Source: Stenotrophomonas panacihumi (GTDB lineage Bacteria > Pseudomonadota > Gammaproteobacteria > Xanthomonadales > Xanthomonadaceae). From it: a DNA stretch of 55,766 nt. This document shows positions 43,980-52,007 of this stretch, one piece after another. Below the pieces are notes generated by a model. That model ran no database searches. It had not been told where the DNA came from and saw nothing but the letters and a program-made list of their open reading frames with translations. The stretch covers positions 1 through 55,766 of the forward strand of contig NZ_LLXU01000126.1 in assembly GCF_001431645.1 (NCBI RefSeq), given 5' to 3'. Within the stretch, counting starts at the first letter, position 1; each line of letters starts with the position of its first letter. A program made the translations under genes and the position numbers.

Positions 43980-46154
43980 TCAACGCGCCAACAGCTCGAA
44001 CTGCACCGCCTCACCGGCGGTCGCGTTCGCGCACACCCACACATCGAACAGCCCCGGCTCGGCGCCGAATTCCCCGCGCGGGTTGGTGAACGCCAGCGCT
44101 TCGCGGTCCAGCGTGAACACCACCTCGGCGCTTTCGCCCGGCGACAGCGCGATCTTGCGGAAGCCCTTCAGTTCGCGCACCGGCCGCACGCGGCTGGCGA
44201 CGCGATCGTGCACGTACAGCTGCACCACTTCCTCGCCCGCCACCGCACCGGTGTTGCGCACGGTCGTGCGAATGGTCAGCGTGTCGTCCCAGCCCAGCGC
44301 CGGCGTATCCAGGCGCGGCGCCTCGTAGGCGAACGTGGTGTAGCTCAGGCCGAAGCCGAACGGATACAGCGCCTCGTTCGGGATCTCGCGCCAGCGCGCC
44401 TTGAACTCCGACATCGTCGGCAGCTCCGGCCGTCCGGTGCGCGGGTGGTTGTAGAAATACGGCTGCTGCCCACTCACCTGCGGGAAGCTCACCGGCAGGC
44501 GCGCGGACGGGTTGTAGTCGCCGAACAGCACATCGGCCACCGCGGTACCGGTCTGGGTGCCGAGGAACCAGGTCACCAGCACCGCCTGCGCGTTGCGCAC
44601 CGCGCCCTGCAGCGCCAGCGCGCGGCCGTTGCGCAACAGCACCACGACCGGCGTGCCGGTGGCGGCCACGGCTTCGGCGAGCGCCTGCTGCGCGGGCGGC
44701 AGCACGATCTCCGTGCGCGACTGCGCCTCGCCGCTGAAGCGTTGCGGCTCGCCCACGGCCAGCACCACCACGTCGGCGGCGCGCGCGGCCGCCACGGCCG
44801 CCTCGATGCCGCCTTCCAGCGGCGCTTCCAGCTGGCAGCCGTCCACGACCACCAGCGAAGCCGGATCGGCCAGCGCGCCGCGCAGGCCGTCATCGAACGC
44901 GACGTAACGCGACTTGTCGCCGAACAGCGTCCAGCAGCCTTCGATGTTGTCGCGGTCACGCGCGAACGGGCCGATGAGCGCGATCTTCTGCCCCTGCTTG
45001 CGCAGCGGCAGCACGTGGCCCTCGTTGCGCAACAGCACGATCGAACGCCGCGCCGCCTCGCGCGACAGTGCATCGTGCGCGGCCAGCTGCGAGGTATCGG
45101 CTTCGCGCGCCGGGTCGAGCGAACGGTACGGGTCGTCGAACAGGCCGATCGCCTCCTTCAGTTCGAGGATGCGACGCACGGCGGCGTCGACCACGGCCAT
45201 CGGCACCTCGCCGCTTTCCACCAGGTCCGGCAGGTGCGCGGCGTAGAAGCCGCTCTGCATGCTCAGGTCCAGGCCGGCGAGGAAAGCCTTCTTGGTGGCG
45301 TCGCGGTCATCGGCGGCATAGCCGTGCGCAACCAGCTCCATGTCGGCGGTGTAGTCGGAGATCACCACGCCGGGGAACTGCCATTCGCCGCGCAGGATCC
45401 CGGTCAGCAGTTCGTGGTTGGCGCTGGCCGGCACGCCGTTGATGTCGTTGAAGGAGGACATCACGGTGAGCGCGCCGGCCTCGAAGGCCGCCTTGAACGG
45501 CGGCAGGTGCACGTCGCGCAGGGTCTGCGGGGCGAGTTCGACGTAGTTGTATTCCATGCCGGCGGCCACCGCGCCGTAGGCGGCGAAGTGCTTGGGCGTG
45601 GCGAGCAGGCTGTCGGCGGCCTTCAGGTCGGCGCCCTGGAAGCCGCGCACGCGGGCGGCGGCGAACGCGCAGCCCAGCACCACGTCCTCGCCGGCGCCCT
45701 CGGCGCCACGGCCCCAGCGCTGGTCGCGGGCGATGTCCACGGCCGGGGCGAAGGTCCAGTGCAGGCCGGCGGCGGTGGCCTCGATGGCGGTCACGCGCGC
45801 GGTGCGCTCGGCCAGGTCCGGCTCGAAGCTGGCGGCCTCGCCCAGCGGAATCGGGAACACGGTGCGCATGCCGTGGATGACGTCGGCGGCCAGCAGCACC
45901 GGGATGCCGAGCCGGCTTTCCTCCACCGCCACCTGCTGGATCTGCCGGCCCAGGGCGGCACCCACGCCGTTGAACAGCGTGCCGACCCGGCCCGAACGCA
46001 CCTGCGCCAGCACCTCTTCGGCATTGCGCACGTTCGCGTCGGGGTTCACGTCGGGGGCGAAGGGCCGGACCATGTCGGCGAAGACGCCCAGCTGGCCGAC
46101 CTTCTCCTCGAGGGTCATGCGGGCGATCAGGTCGGAGAGGCGGTCGGCGGCCAT
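43980..46154 (-). CDS. bglX: Glycoside hydrolase family 3 beta-glucosidase (BglX-like), no signal peptide
   Basis: A 724-residue GH3 enzyme that releases glucose from beta-glucosides. N-terminal TIM barrel with ATPKHFAAYGAV and the nucleophile Asp267 in FPGVVISDYTADMEL; then the alpha/beta sandwich (VVLAVGEPQRFSGEAQSRTE, acid/base region), and a C-terminal fibronectin-III-like domain (LTIRTTVRNTGAVAGEEVVQ). Unlike E. coli BglX it starts directly with the catalytic domain and has no signal peptide, so it should act in the cytoplasm on imported disaccharides. AAGGA precedes the ATG. A LacI-type operator overlaps the leader. Confidence 0.93.
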   Translation of the reverse strand: MAADRLSDLIARMTLEEKVGQLGVFADMVRPFAPDVNPDANVRNAEEVLAQVRSGRVGTLFNGVGAALGRQIQQVAVEESRLGIPVLLAADVIHGMRTVFPIPLGEAASFEPDLAERTARVTAIEATAAGLHWTFAPAVDIARDQRWGRGAEGAGEDVVLGCAFAAARVRGFQGADLKAADSLLATPKHFAAYGAVAAGMEYNYVELAPQTLRDVHLPPFKAAFEAGALTVMSSFNDINGVPASANHELLTGILRGEWQFPGVVISDYTADMELVAHGYAADDRDATKKAFLAGLDLSMQSGFYAAHLPDLVESGEVPMAVVDAAVRRILELKEAIGLFDDPYRSLDPAREADTSQLAAHDALSREAARRSIVLLRNEGHVLPLRKQGQKIALIGPFARDRDNIEGCWTLFGDKSRYVAFDDGLRGALADPASLVVVDGCQLEAPLEGGIEAAVAAARAADVVVLAVGEPQRFSGEAQSRTEIVLPPAQQALAEAVAATGTPVVVLLRNGRALALQGAVRNAQAVLVTWFLGTQTGTAVADVLFGDYNPSARLPVSFPQVSGQQPYFYNHPRTGRPELPTMSEFKARWREIPNEALYPFGFGLSYTTFAYEAPRLDTPALGWDDTLTIRTTVRNTGAVAGEEVVQLYVHDRVASRVRPVRELKGFRKIALSPGESAEVVFTLDREALAFTNPRGEFGAEPGLFDVWVCANATAGEAVQFELLAR

Positions 46155-46165
46155 GGAGTCCTTGA

Positions 46166-46177
46166 GAAAACGTTTAC
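46166..46177. promoter_or_regulatory. LacI-family-type operator upstream of bglX
   Basis: GAAAACGTTTAC contains the perfect 8-bp palindrome AAACGTTT (46168-46175) with the central CG step typical of LacI/GalR family sites. It lies 12-23 nt upstream of the bglX start codon. No LacI gene is in the window. A second palindrome, ATTCGC-CA-GCGAAT, lies at 46233-46246. Confidence 0.6.
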
Positions 46178-46272
46178 ATGGCCGCCCATCATAGCTTCCG
46201 ACGGGCCGTCCAGGGTGAAGTGGGCATTCTCCATTCGCCAGCGAATCGAGGCAACGGCGGCCCGGCGGCCGC

Positions 46273-47565
46273 TCAGCCGGCGGCGGACGGCTCCGGTGCC
46301 GGCGACCCGCCGACGCGGGCCCCGGCCATGAGCATGGCGTCGCTGGATTCCTGGAACACCCGCAGGTCGAACACCGGCAGGGTGGCGAGCAGGTGGTCGA
46401 AGATGTCGGCCTGGATCTGTTCGTAGGCGGCCCAGCGGATGTCGTTGGTGAAGCAGTAGATTTCCAGCGGCAGGCCGGTGGAGGTGGGCTGCAGCTGGCG
46501 CACGAGCAGCGTCATGCCGGGGTGGATGCGCGGATTGGCGCGCAGGTACTGCTCCACGTAGGCCCGGAACGTGCCCAGGTTGGTCACCCGGCGCCCGTTG
46601 ACCGGCGCGATGCCACGCTCGGCCAGGCCGCGGTTCCATTCGGCGATCTCGCGGTGCTTGTCGTCCAGGTAGTCGCGCAGCACCGTGAACTGGCCGATGC
46701 GCTGGACCTCCGCCTCCTCCAGGAAGCGCACGCTGTGCTGGTCCAGGTAGATCGAGCGCTTGATGCGGCGCCCGCCGGCGTCGCTCATGCCGCGCCAGTT
46801 CTTGAACGAATCGCTGATCAGCTTCTTCGTCGGGATGGTGCTGATGGTCTTGTCCCAGTTCTGCACCTTCACCGTATGCAGCGCGATGTCGATCACCTCG
46901 CCGTCGGCGTTCTGCTGCGGCATCTCGATCCAGTCGCCCACCCGCACCATGTCGTTGGAGGCGATGGTCACGCTGGCCACCAGCGACAGCAGGGTGTCCT
47001 GGAACACCAGGATCAGCACCGCCATGATCGCGCCCACGCCGGAGAGCAGCAGCAGCGGCGAACGATTGACCAGCACGGAGATGACCAGCACCACGGCGAT
47101 CACGCCGATGATGATCTTCAGCAGCTGCAGGTAGCCCTTGATCGGCCGGCTGCCGGCCTCCGGGCGCCGCTCGTAGACGTAATTGACCAGGTCCAGCGCG
47201 CGGCCGATCGCCAGCGCCACGGTCAGCACCATGAAGGACAGGCAGATCGCGCGAATGCCGGCGACGATCTCCGCCGGCAGGTGCGGCACCGCCGCCGCGC
47301 CCCAGTACAACACCAGCGCCGGGATCACGTTGGCCAGCCGGGGGATGACGGTGAGCTTGACCTCGTGATCGTGCTGCACCCCGCCGAGCGGGCTGGCCCG
47401 CAGCACGCGGCGCAGGCCGCGCAGCAGCACGCGCTTGGTCAGGAAATTCGCCAGCCAGGCCGCCAGCACCAGCCCCGCCACCACCAGCACGTCGTAGGCC
47501 CAGGGATACGGGTCGAGGACCCGCTGCAGGTTCCGGAGGGACGTGTCGATGGCGAAAGCGGTCAT
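46273..47565 (-). CDS. Mechanosensitive ion channel, MscS family (YbdG/MscM-like)
   Basis: A 430-residue inner-membrane channel. Five membrane segments: WAYDVLVVAGLVLAAWLANF, LANVIPALVLYWGAAAV, ICLSFMVLTVALAIGRALDL, LLKIIIGVIAVVLVISVLVN, then the pore helix SGVGAIMAVLILVFQDTLLS. The MscS beta domain follows (VRVGDWIEMPQQNADGEVID) and the YbdG-type C-terminal domain (WRGMSDAGGRRIKRSIYLDQ). ATG at 47565 gives the YbdG length; a GTG at 47601 would add 12 residues. Opens under osmotic downshock. Confidence 0.92.
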   Translation of the reverse strand: MTAFAIDTSLRNLQRVLDPYPWAYDVLVVAGLVLAAWLANFLTKRVLLRGLRRVLRASPLGGVQHDHEVKLTVIPRLANVIPALVLYWGAAAVPHLPAEIVAGIRAICLSFMVLTVALAIGRALDLVNYVYERRPEAGSRPIKGYLQLLKIIIGVIAVVLVISVLVNRSPLLLLSGVGAIMAVLILVFQDTLLSLVASVTIASNDMVRVGDWIEMPQQNADGEVIDIALHTVKVQNWDKTISTIPTKKLISDSFKNWRGMSDAGGRRIKRSIYLDQHSVRFLEEAEVQRIGQFTVLRDYLDDKHREIAEWNRGLAERGIAPVNGRRVTNLGTFRAYVEQYLRANPRIHPGMTLLVRQLQPTSTGLPLEIYCFTNDIRWAAYEQIQADIFDHLLATLPVFDLRVFQESSDAMLMAGARVGGSPAPEPSAAG

Positions 47566-47614
47566 CAGGCGAGGGGTCTCCTGGTCGGGAAAGCGGATCA
47601 CGCCCGCGGGAAGG

Positions 47615-47968
47615 TCAGTCGCGGCTGCGCTCGATGATCACGCCCACCGCGCGCGCGCCGCGCACCGCGCCGGGCTTGCTGAGCTTGAGCCGCAGCCAGC
47701 GCACGCCGAACTCGTCCAGCACGATCTGCGCGCAGCGTTCGGCCAGCGTCTCGACCAGCCCGAAATCGGATTGACCCACGAACTCCACCAGCCGCTTGCT
47801 CACGGCCTTGTAGTTGAGGGTATCGGCGATGTCGTCGCTGGCGGCGGGGCGGCGGTTGTCGAAGCCCATTTCCAGGTCGAAGCGCAGGGTCTGGCGGATC
47901 CGCCGTTCCCAGTCGTAGATGCCGATCAGGGCGTCGATCTCCAGCCCTTCGATGAAAACCTTATCCAT
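47615..47968 (-). CDS. folB: Dihydroneopterin aldolase
   Basis: A 117-residue enzyme of folate synthesis that cleaves dihydroneopterin to 6-hydroxymethyl-dihydropterin. Family signature [20 protein letters not shown], then [16 protein letters not shown] and [19 protein letters not shown] with the catalytic Glu, and [17 protein letters not shown] with the conserved KPGA(V/I). Its start overlaps the tsaD stop by 8 nt, so the two are translationally coupled. Confidence 0.96.
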
Positions 47969-49019
47969 GGGCCGCGGGGGCTCCCTTGTCCGGTGCCAGC
48001 GGGGCCAGCGTGGCCATGTCCCAGCGCGGGGTGACGTGCACGGAGGCGTCGTCGTGCTGGCCGGCTTCCAGGCGCAGGGCGCCGGCGAAGGCGATCATCG
48101 CGCCGTTGTCGGTGCACAGCGACGGCCGCGGGAAGCAGACCCGCCCGCCACGGCGCTGCGCCATTTCCTGCAGCTTGGCGCGCAGGCGGCGGTTGGCGCC
48201 GACGCCGCCGGCCACCACCAGGGTGTCGCAGCCGGCCGCGTCCAGCGCGCGTTCGCACTTGATGGCCAGGGTGTCGACCACCGCGTCCTCGAAGCCGCGG
48301 GCGATATCGGCGCGGGTGGTCTCGCTCTGGTCGCTGTCGCGCCAGGCCAGCAGCACCTGGGTCTTCAGGCCGGAGAAGCTGAAATCCAGGCCGGGGCGGT
48401 CGGTCATCGGGCGGGCGAAACGGAATCGCCCCGGGGTGCCCTGCTCGGCCAGCTTGGCCAGCTGCGGGCCACCGGGGTACGGCAGGCCCATCAGCTTGGC
48501 GGTCTTGTCGAAGGCTTCGCCGGCGGCGTCGTCCAGCGTCTCGCCCAGCAGGCGGTAGGCGCCGATGCGGTCCACCGCGACCAGCTGGGTATGCCCGCCG
48601 GAGACCAGCAGGGCCACGAACGGCGGCTCGGGCGGGTCGTCTTCCATCAGCGGGGCCAGCAGGTGGCCTTCCATGTGGTGGACGCCGATGGCCGGGACAT
48701 CCAGCGCCCAGGCCAGCGAACGGGCCACGCCGGCGCCGACCAGCAGCGCGCCGACCAGCCCGGGGCCGGCGGTGTAGGCCACGCCGTCCAGCTCGCCGGG
48801 CGCCAGGCCGGCGTCGGCCAGGGTCTGGCGGACCAGCGGCAGGAGCTTGCGCACGTGGTCGCGGCTGGCCAGCTCGGGCACCACGCCGCCATATTCGGCG
48901 TGCAGAGCGATCTGGCTGTAGACGTGGTGGGCGCGCAGGGCCTGGTCCGGCGCAAGGCCCGTGTCGTACACGGCCACGCCGGTCTCGTCGCAGGACGATT
49001 CGATGCCAAGGACTTTCAT
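47961..49019 (-). CDS. tsaD: tRNA N6-adenosine threonylcarbamoyltransferase TsaD
   Basis: A 352-residue Kae1/TsaD enzyme that transfers threonylcarbamoyl to A37 of ANN-decoding tRNAs. [20 protein letters not shown] opens the ASKHA fold; [12 protein letters not shown] holds the metal histidines; [27 protein letters not shown] and [13 protein letters not shown] complete the nucleotide site, with [12 protein letters not shown] near the end. ATG at 49019 gives the standard N-terminus. Divergent from rpsU, the conserved arrangement in gammaproteobacteria. Confidence 0.97.
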
Positions 49020-49063
49020 GGGGCCCATTGTGGCCCCGCCAGCGCAGGAGGCAAGCCCGGGGG

Positions 49064-49091
49064 TTGCGCGTCGTCGGCAAGCCGTTATAAT
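49064..49091 (+). promoter_or_regulatory. Sigma-70 promoter of rpsU
   Basis: TTGCGC at 49064-49069 and a perfect TATAAT at 49086-49091, separated by 16 nt. Predicted start of transcription is near 49098. This is the clearest vegetative promoter in the window. Confidence 0.88.
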
Positions 49092-49100
49092 GCGCGGCTC

Positions 49101-49118
49101 ACCGGGAACGAACCCGGT
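49101..49118 (+). promoter_or_regulatory. Hairpin at 5' end of rpsU mRNA
   Basis: ACCGGG-AACGAA-CCCGGT, a perfect 6-bp stem starting about 3 nt from the predicted transcript end. It may protect the mRNA 5' end or take part in feedback control of S21. Confidence 0.45.
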
Positions 49119-49139
49119 CATCATAGTCCCGGAGATTCC

Positions 49140-49355
49140 ATGCCCAGCGTCAAAGTCCGCGAGAACGAGCCCTTCGAGTTTGCGCTCCGCCGTTTCAAGC
49201 GCACCTGCGAGAAGGCCGGCGTGCTGGCCGAGACCCGCAAGCGCGAGTTCTACGAAAAGCCGACCCAGGAGCGCAAGCGCAAGGCCGCCGCTGCGGTGAA
49301 GCGCCAGCTGCGCCGTTCGTCGCGCGACGTCACCAAGCGTCAGCGCCTGTACTGA
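49140..49355 (+). CDS. rpsU: 30S ribosomal protein S21
   Basis: The 71-residue S21 of the small subunit: [40 protein letters not shown] and the basic tail [17 protein letters not shown], full length for the family. GGAG precedes the ATG. It heads the classical macromolecular-synthesis cluster (rpsU-dnaG-rpoD), here with yqeY, a secreted protein and a YihY homologue between it and dnaG, and has its own terminator. Confidence 0.98.
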
Positions 49356-49413
49356 TAGCGCTTTTCACCTGACCCGGGCGGCGCCTCTGGCGCGGCTTGG
49401 GTTGCAGGGCCTG

Positions 49414-49445
49414 AAGCCGGCACGCGCGAGCGTCGCCGGCTTTTT
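49414..49445 (+). terminator. Intrinsic terminator after rpsU
   Basis: AAGCCGGC / GCCGGCTT, perfect 8-bp stem with a 13-nt loop, ending in TTTTTGCTTT. It lies 58 nt past the rpsU stop and likely gives a high-level monocistronic rpsU mRNA with partial read-through. Confidence 0.88.
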
Positions 49446-49514
49446 GCTTTGGACGCCCTCACCGGCGCCCTTCCCCGGCGGGATGCCCCGCCCATTCATC
49501 CAATCAGGTGCTCC

Positions 49515-49961
49515 ATGACCCTCAAGCAGCAGCTCACCGAAGACATGAAGGCCGCCATGAAGGCGGGCGACAAGCACAGCCTGGGCGTGATCCGGCTGAT
49601 CAACGCCGCCATCAAGCAGAAGGAAGTCGACGAGCGCGTGGAGCTGGACGACACCGCCGTGGTCGGCGTGCTCGACAAGATGGTCAAGCAGCGCAAGGAC
49701 TCGGTGACCCAGTACGAGGCCGCCAACCGTGAAGACCTGGCCTCGGTCGAGCGCGAGGAGATCGTGGTGATCGAGCGCTACCTGCCGGCCAAGATGGGCG
49801 AGGCGGAGATCGTCGCCGCGATCCAGGCCGCCATCGCGCAAACCGGTGCCAAGGGCCCGGCCGACATGGGCAAGCTGATGGGCGTGCTCAAGCCCAAGCT
49901 CGCCGGCCAGGCCGACATGGGCCTGGTGTCCACGCTGGTGAAGCAGCAGCTCGCCGGCTGA
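49515..49961 (+). CDS. yqeY: GatB/YqeY domain protein
   Basis: A 148-residue protein of the YqeY family, related to the tail domain of GatB amidotransferase. TLKQQLTEDMKAAMKAGDKH, LGVIRLINAAIKQKEVDERV, EIVVIERYLPAKMGEAEIVA and the terminal KGPADMGKLMGVLKPKLAGQ are typical. Proposed to act on tRNA, not proven. It commonly sits between rpsU and dnaG in proteobacteria, as here. Confidence 0.95.
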   Translation: MTLKQQLTEDMKAAMKAGDKHSLGVIRLINAAIKQKEVDERVELDDTAVVGVLDKMVKQRKDSVTQYEAANREDLASVEREEIVVIERYLPAKMGEAEIVAAIQAAIAQTGAKGPADMGKLMGVLKPKLAGQADMGLVSTLVKQQLAG

Positions 49962-49971
49962 TCCGGCAGGC

Positions 49972-49992
49972 CGGGCGATCATCGATCGCCCG
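49972..49992. terminator. Hairpin between convergent yqeY and secreted-protein gene
   Basis: CGGGCGAT-CATCG-ATCGCCCG, perfect 8-bp stem, no T tract on either strand. Begins 11 nt past the yqeY stop. Candidate bidirectional U-less terminator. Confidence 0.5.
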
Positions 49993-50011
49993 ACCGCTCC
50001 CCGTCAGGCGC

Positions 50012-50935
50012 TCAGCGACGCGCCTGGCGGCAGTCCTTCATCTCGATGCTGCTCCCGGTGACGTTCATCACCGTGCCCTCGAGCGTGGCGTAGTCCTGCG
50101 ACTTCAAGGTGCTGAAGAACGCCTTCTGGTCCGGCGCCAGGTTGCACTGGATCTGGAAGCGCGCACCGTTCATGTCCGCGCCGTCGCGCACGTTGAAGAT
50201 GCCGCGGCTCTTGGTCACCAGGTACGCCACCTGGTCGGCGCCGCTGTACTGGTTGTGCGAGACCGTATAAAGCTGGCCGTCGACGCGGTACTTCTTGCCG
50301 ATGTAGCGCGCGTAGAACGGCAGCAGCGCCTGCGCGACCTGCTCGCTCGATTCACGGCTCGAACTGCCGCCCAGCATCATGTCCTTGAACGACAGCGTGC
50401 CCGCACCGGCCGAGGCGGTCTTCCTGGCTTCCTTCTCCAGCTTGGCCGACAGCTCGGTGGCGTCCACGCTCTCGTAGCGGTCCACGCCATCGGCCTCGCG
50501 CGCGGCGTTGGCGATCGACTCGCCTTCCTTGCCGCCCTTGACCTTGCCCAGGATGTCGCACAGTCCCTTGCGCGCGTCCTCTTCCTTCACCGCCTGGCCG
50601 CGGGCCAGCTTCACGGTGATGGCGACATTGCCGCCGTTCTCGGCATTGGCCATGAACACCAGCGGCAAGCGCAGCCCGGTCTGCACGTAGAAGAATTCGC
50701 CATTGCCCTTGGCGTCGTAGACCTCGCCACCAGTTTCGAAACCTTCGTCCTTGGCGTAGCGACGCACCTGGCCCAGCGCGCTGCGCGGCGTGAGGCCGGC
50801 AACCGTCACGCTGGAAAGGAACGCCTGGCCGTTGCGCGGATCGCCGACGGACTTGAAGTTGTCCTCGCACGTGGGCGCTGCCTGCGCCGTCCACGCCATT
50901 CCCAGGCACACGGCCGCCAACAGAGTTCTCTTCAC
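50012..50935 (-). CDS. Secreted hypothetical protein
   Basis: A 307-residue exported protein. Signal peptide (KRTLLAAVCLGMAWTAQA-AP), four or more cysteines (PTCEDNFKSV, KGLCDILGKV, FQIQCNLAPD, MKDCRQ) suggesting disulfides. The last 80 residues (YSGADQVAYLVTKSRGIFNV through YATLEGTVMNVTGSSIEMKD) look like an OB-fold of the tRNA_anti-like type. The start is best placed at GTG 50935, eight nt after AAGGAG; the GTG at 50941 is too close to it. Inserted on the opposite strand inside the rpsU-dnaG block. Function unknown. Confidence 0.78.
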   Translation of the reverse strand: MKRTLLAAVCLGMAWTAQAAPTCEDNFKSVGDPRNGQAFLSSVTVAGLTPRSALGQVRRYAKDEGFETGGEVYDAKGNGEFFYVQTGLRLPLVFMANAENGGNVAITVKLARGQAVKEEDARKGLCDILGKVKGGKEGESIANAAREADGVDRYESVDATELSAKLEKEARKTASAGAGTLSFKDMMLGGSSSRESSEQVAQALLPFYARYIGKKYRVDGQLYTVSHNQYSGADQVAYLVTKSRGIFNVRDGADMNGARFQIQCNLAPDQKAFFSTLKSQDYATLEGTVMNVTGSSIEMKDCRQARR

Positions 50936-51046
50936 GATCACATCTCCTTTGCGTTAATTGACTCCGAAAGCCCATCCGCCACGGCCCGCGCCTGCGCGGG
51001 CTGTCTTTCCCTCGGATGATCCCCGAGCCGATGATAACGCCCCCAC

Positions 51047-51961
51047 ATGGATCTTGACCCGCACCTGCGCAAATACATCGACCGTGTGCAGCACAGCCTG
51101 CCGATGGCCCTGGCGAACCGTTTCGTCGAGATCGACGTGATGACCCAGGCCGCCTCGCTGTCGTTCTATGCCCTGCTCTCGCTGGCACCGCTGCTGGTGC
51201 TGCTGCTGTGGCTCACCGCCTCGCTGTACCCGCCGGCGCAGGAGGCATTGGTGACGCAGGTGGGCCAGTTGGCCGGTGGCAGCTCGGCCATGGTGGCGCA
51301 GACGGTGATCGACAACGCCACCGCGCAACCGGGCATGGGCACCATGGCCGGCAGCTGGAGCACGCTGCTGCTGTTCGTCGGCGCCACGGCGGTGTTCGCG
51401 CAGTTGCAGAACGCGCTGAACCTGATCTTCCACACCGACCGCCAGCGCCTGGCCGGCATCGTGCCGTGGCTGAAGAAGCGCGTGTTCTCCTTCGGCGTGG
51501 TGCTGGCGCTGGGCTTCCTGCTGCTGGTGTCGATGATCGCCACCACCGCGCTGCAGGTCGCCTTCGCGCGCCTGCCCTCGGTACTGCCGGCGGTGGGCTA
51601 CGTGACCACGCTGCTGGTGTACGTGCTGGCCTTCGCCTTCCTCTACCGCTACCTGCCTGACCGGCTGGTGTCATGGCGGCAGGCGATCCTGGGCGGCATC
51701 ATCACCGCCGCGTTGTTCGCGCTGGGCCGCTACGGCATCGGCCTGTACATCAGCGAAGCCGCGCCGGGCAGTGCGTATGGCTCGATGGGCGCGCTGGTCG
51801 TGCTGCTCGTATGGATGTACTACGCCAGCGTGGTGTTCTTCGTGGGCGCGCTGATCACCGCCGTCATCGACGAACGCACGCGGGCCCGCTACAAGCTCGC
51901 CGCCGCCGGCATCGACCCGGCCACCGTACCCGCGCCACACCGCCCTTCGCCGGAAACCTGA
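51047..51961 (+). CDS. YihY/BrkB-family inner-membrane protein
   Basis: A 304-residue protein with about six membrane segments. ANRFVEIDVMTQAASLSFYA, LLSLAPLLVLLLWLTASLYP, TLLLFVGATAVFAQLQNALN and the terminal SAYGSMGALVVLLVWMYYAS are typical of the YihY (BrkB, formerly 'ribonuclease BN') family. Family role is unclear; it is not the RNase. It lies 46 nt upstream of dnaG on the same strand and may be co-transcribed. Confidence 0.93.
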   Translation: MDLDPHLRKYIDRVQHSLPMALANRFVEIDVMTQAASLSFYALLSLAPLLVLLLWLTASLYPPAQEALVTQVGQLAGGSSAMVAQTVIDNATAQPGMGTMAGSWSTLLLFVGATAVFAQLQNALNLIFHTDRQRLAGIVPWLKKRVFSFGVVLALGFLLLVSMIATTALQVAFARLPSVLPAVGYVTTLLVYVLAFAFLYRYLPDRLVSWRQAILGGIITAALFALGRYGIGLYISEAAPGSAYGSMGALVVLLVWMYYASVVFFVGALITAVIDERTRARYKLAAAGIDPATVPAPHRPSPET

Positions 51962-52007
51962 AGCCCCCGGCCCGCCCCGCGCGCGCCGCCCGTGGCATCC
52001 TATGCGG

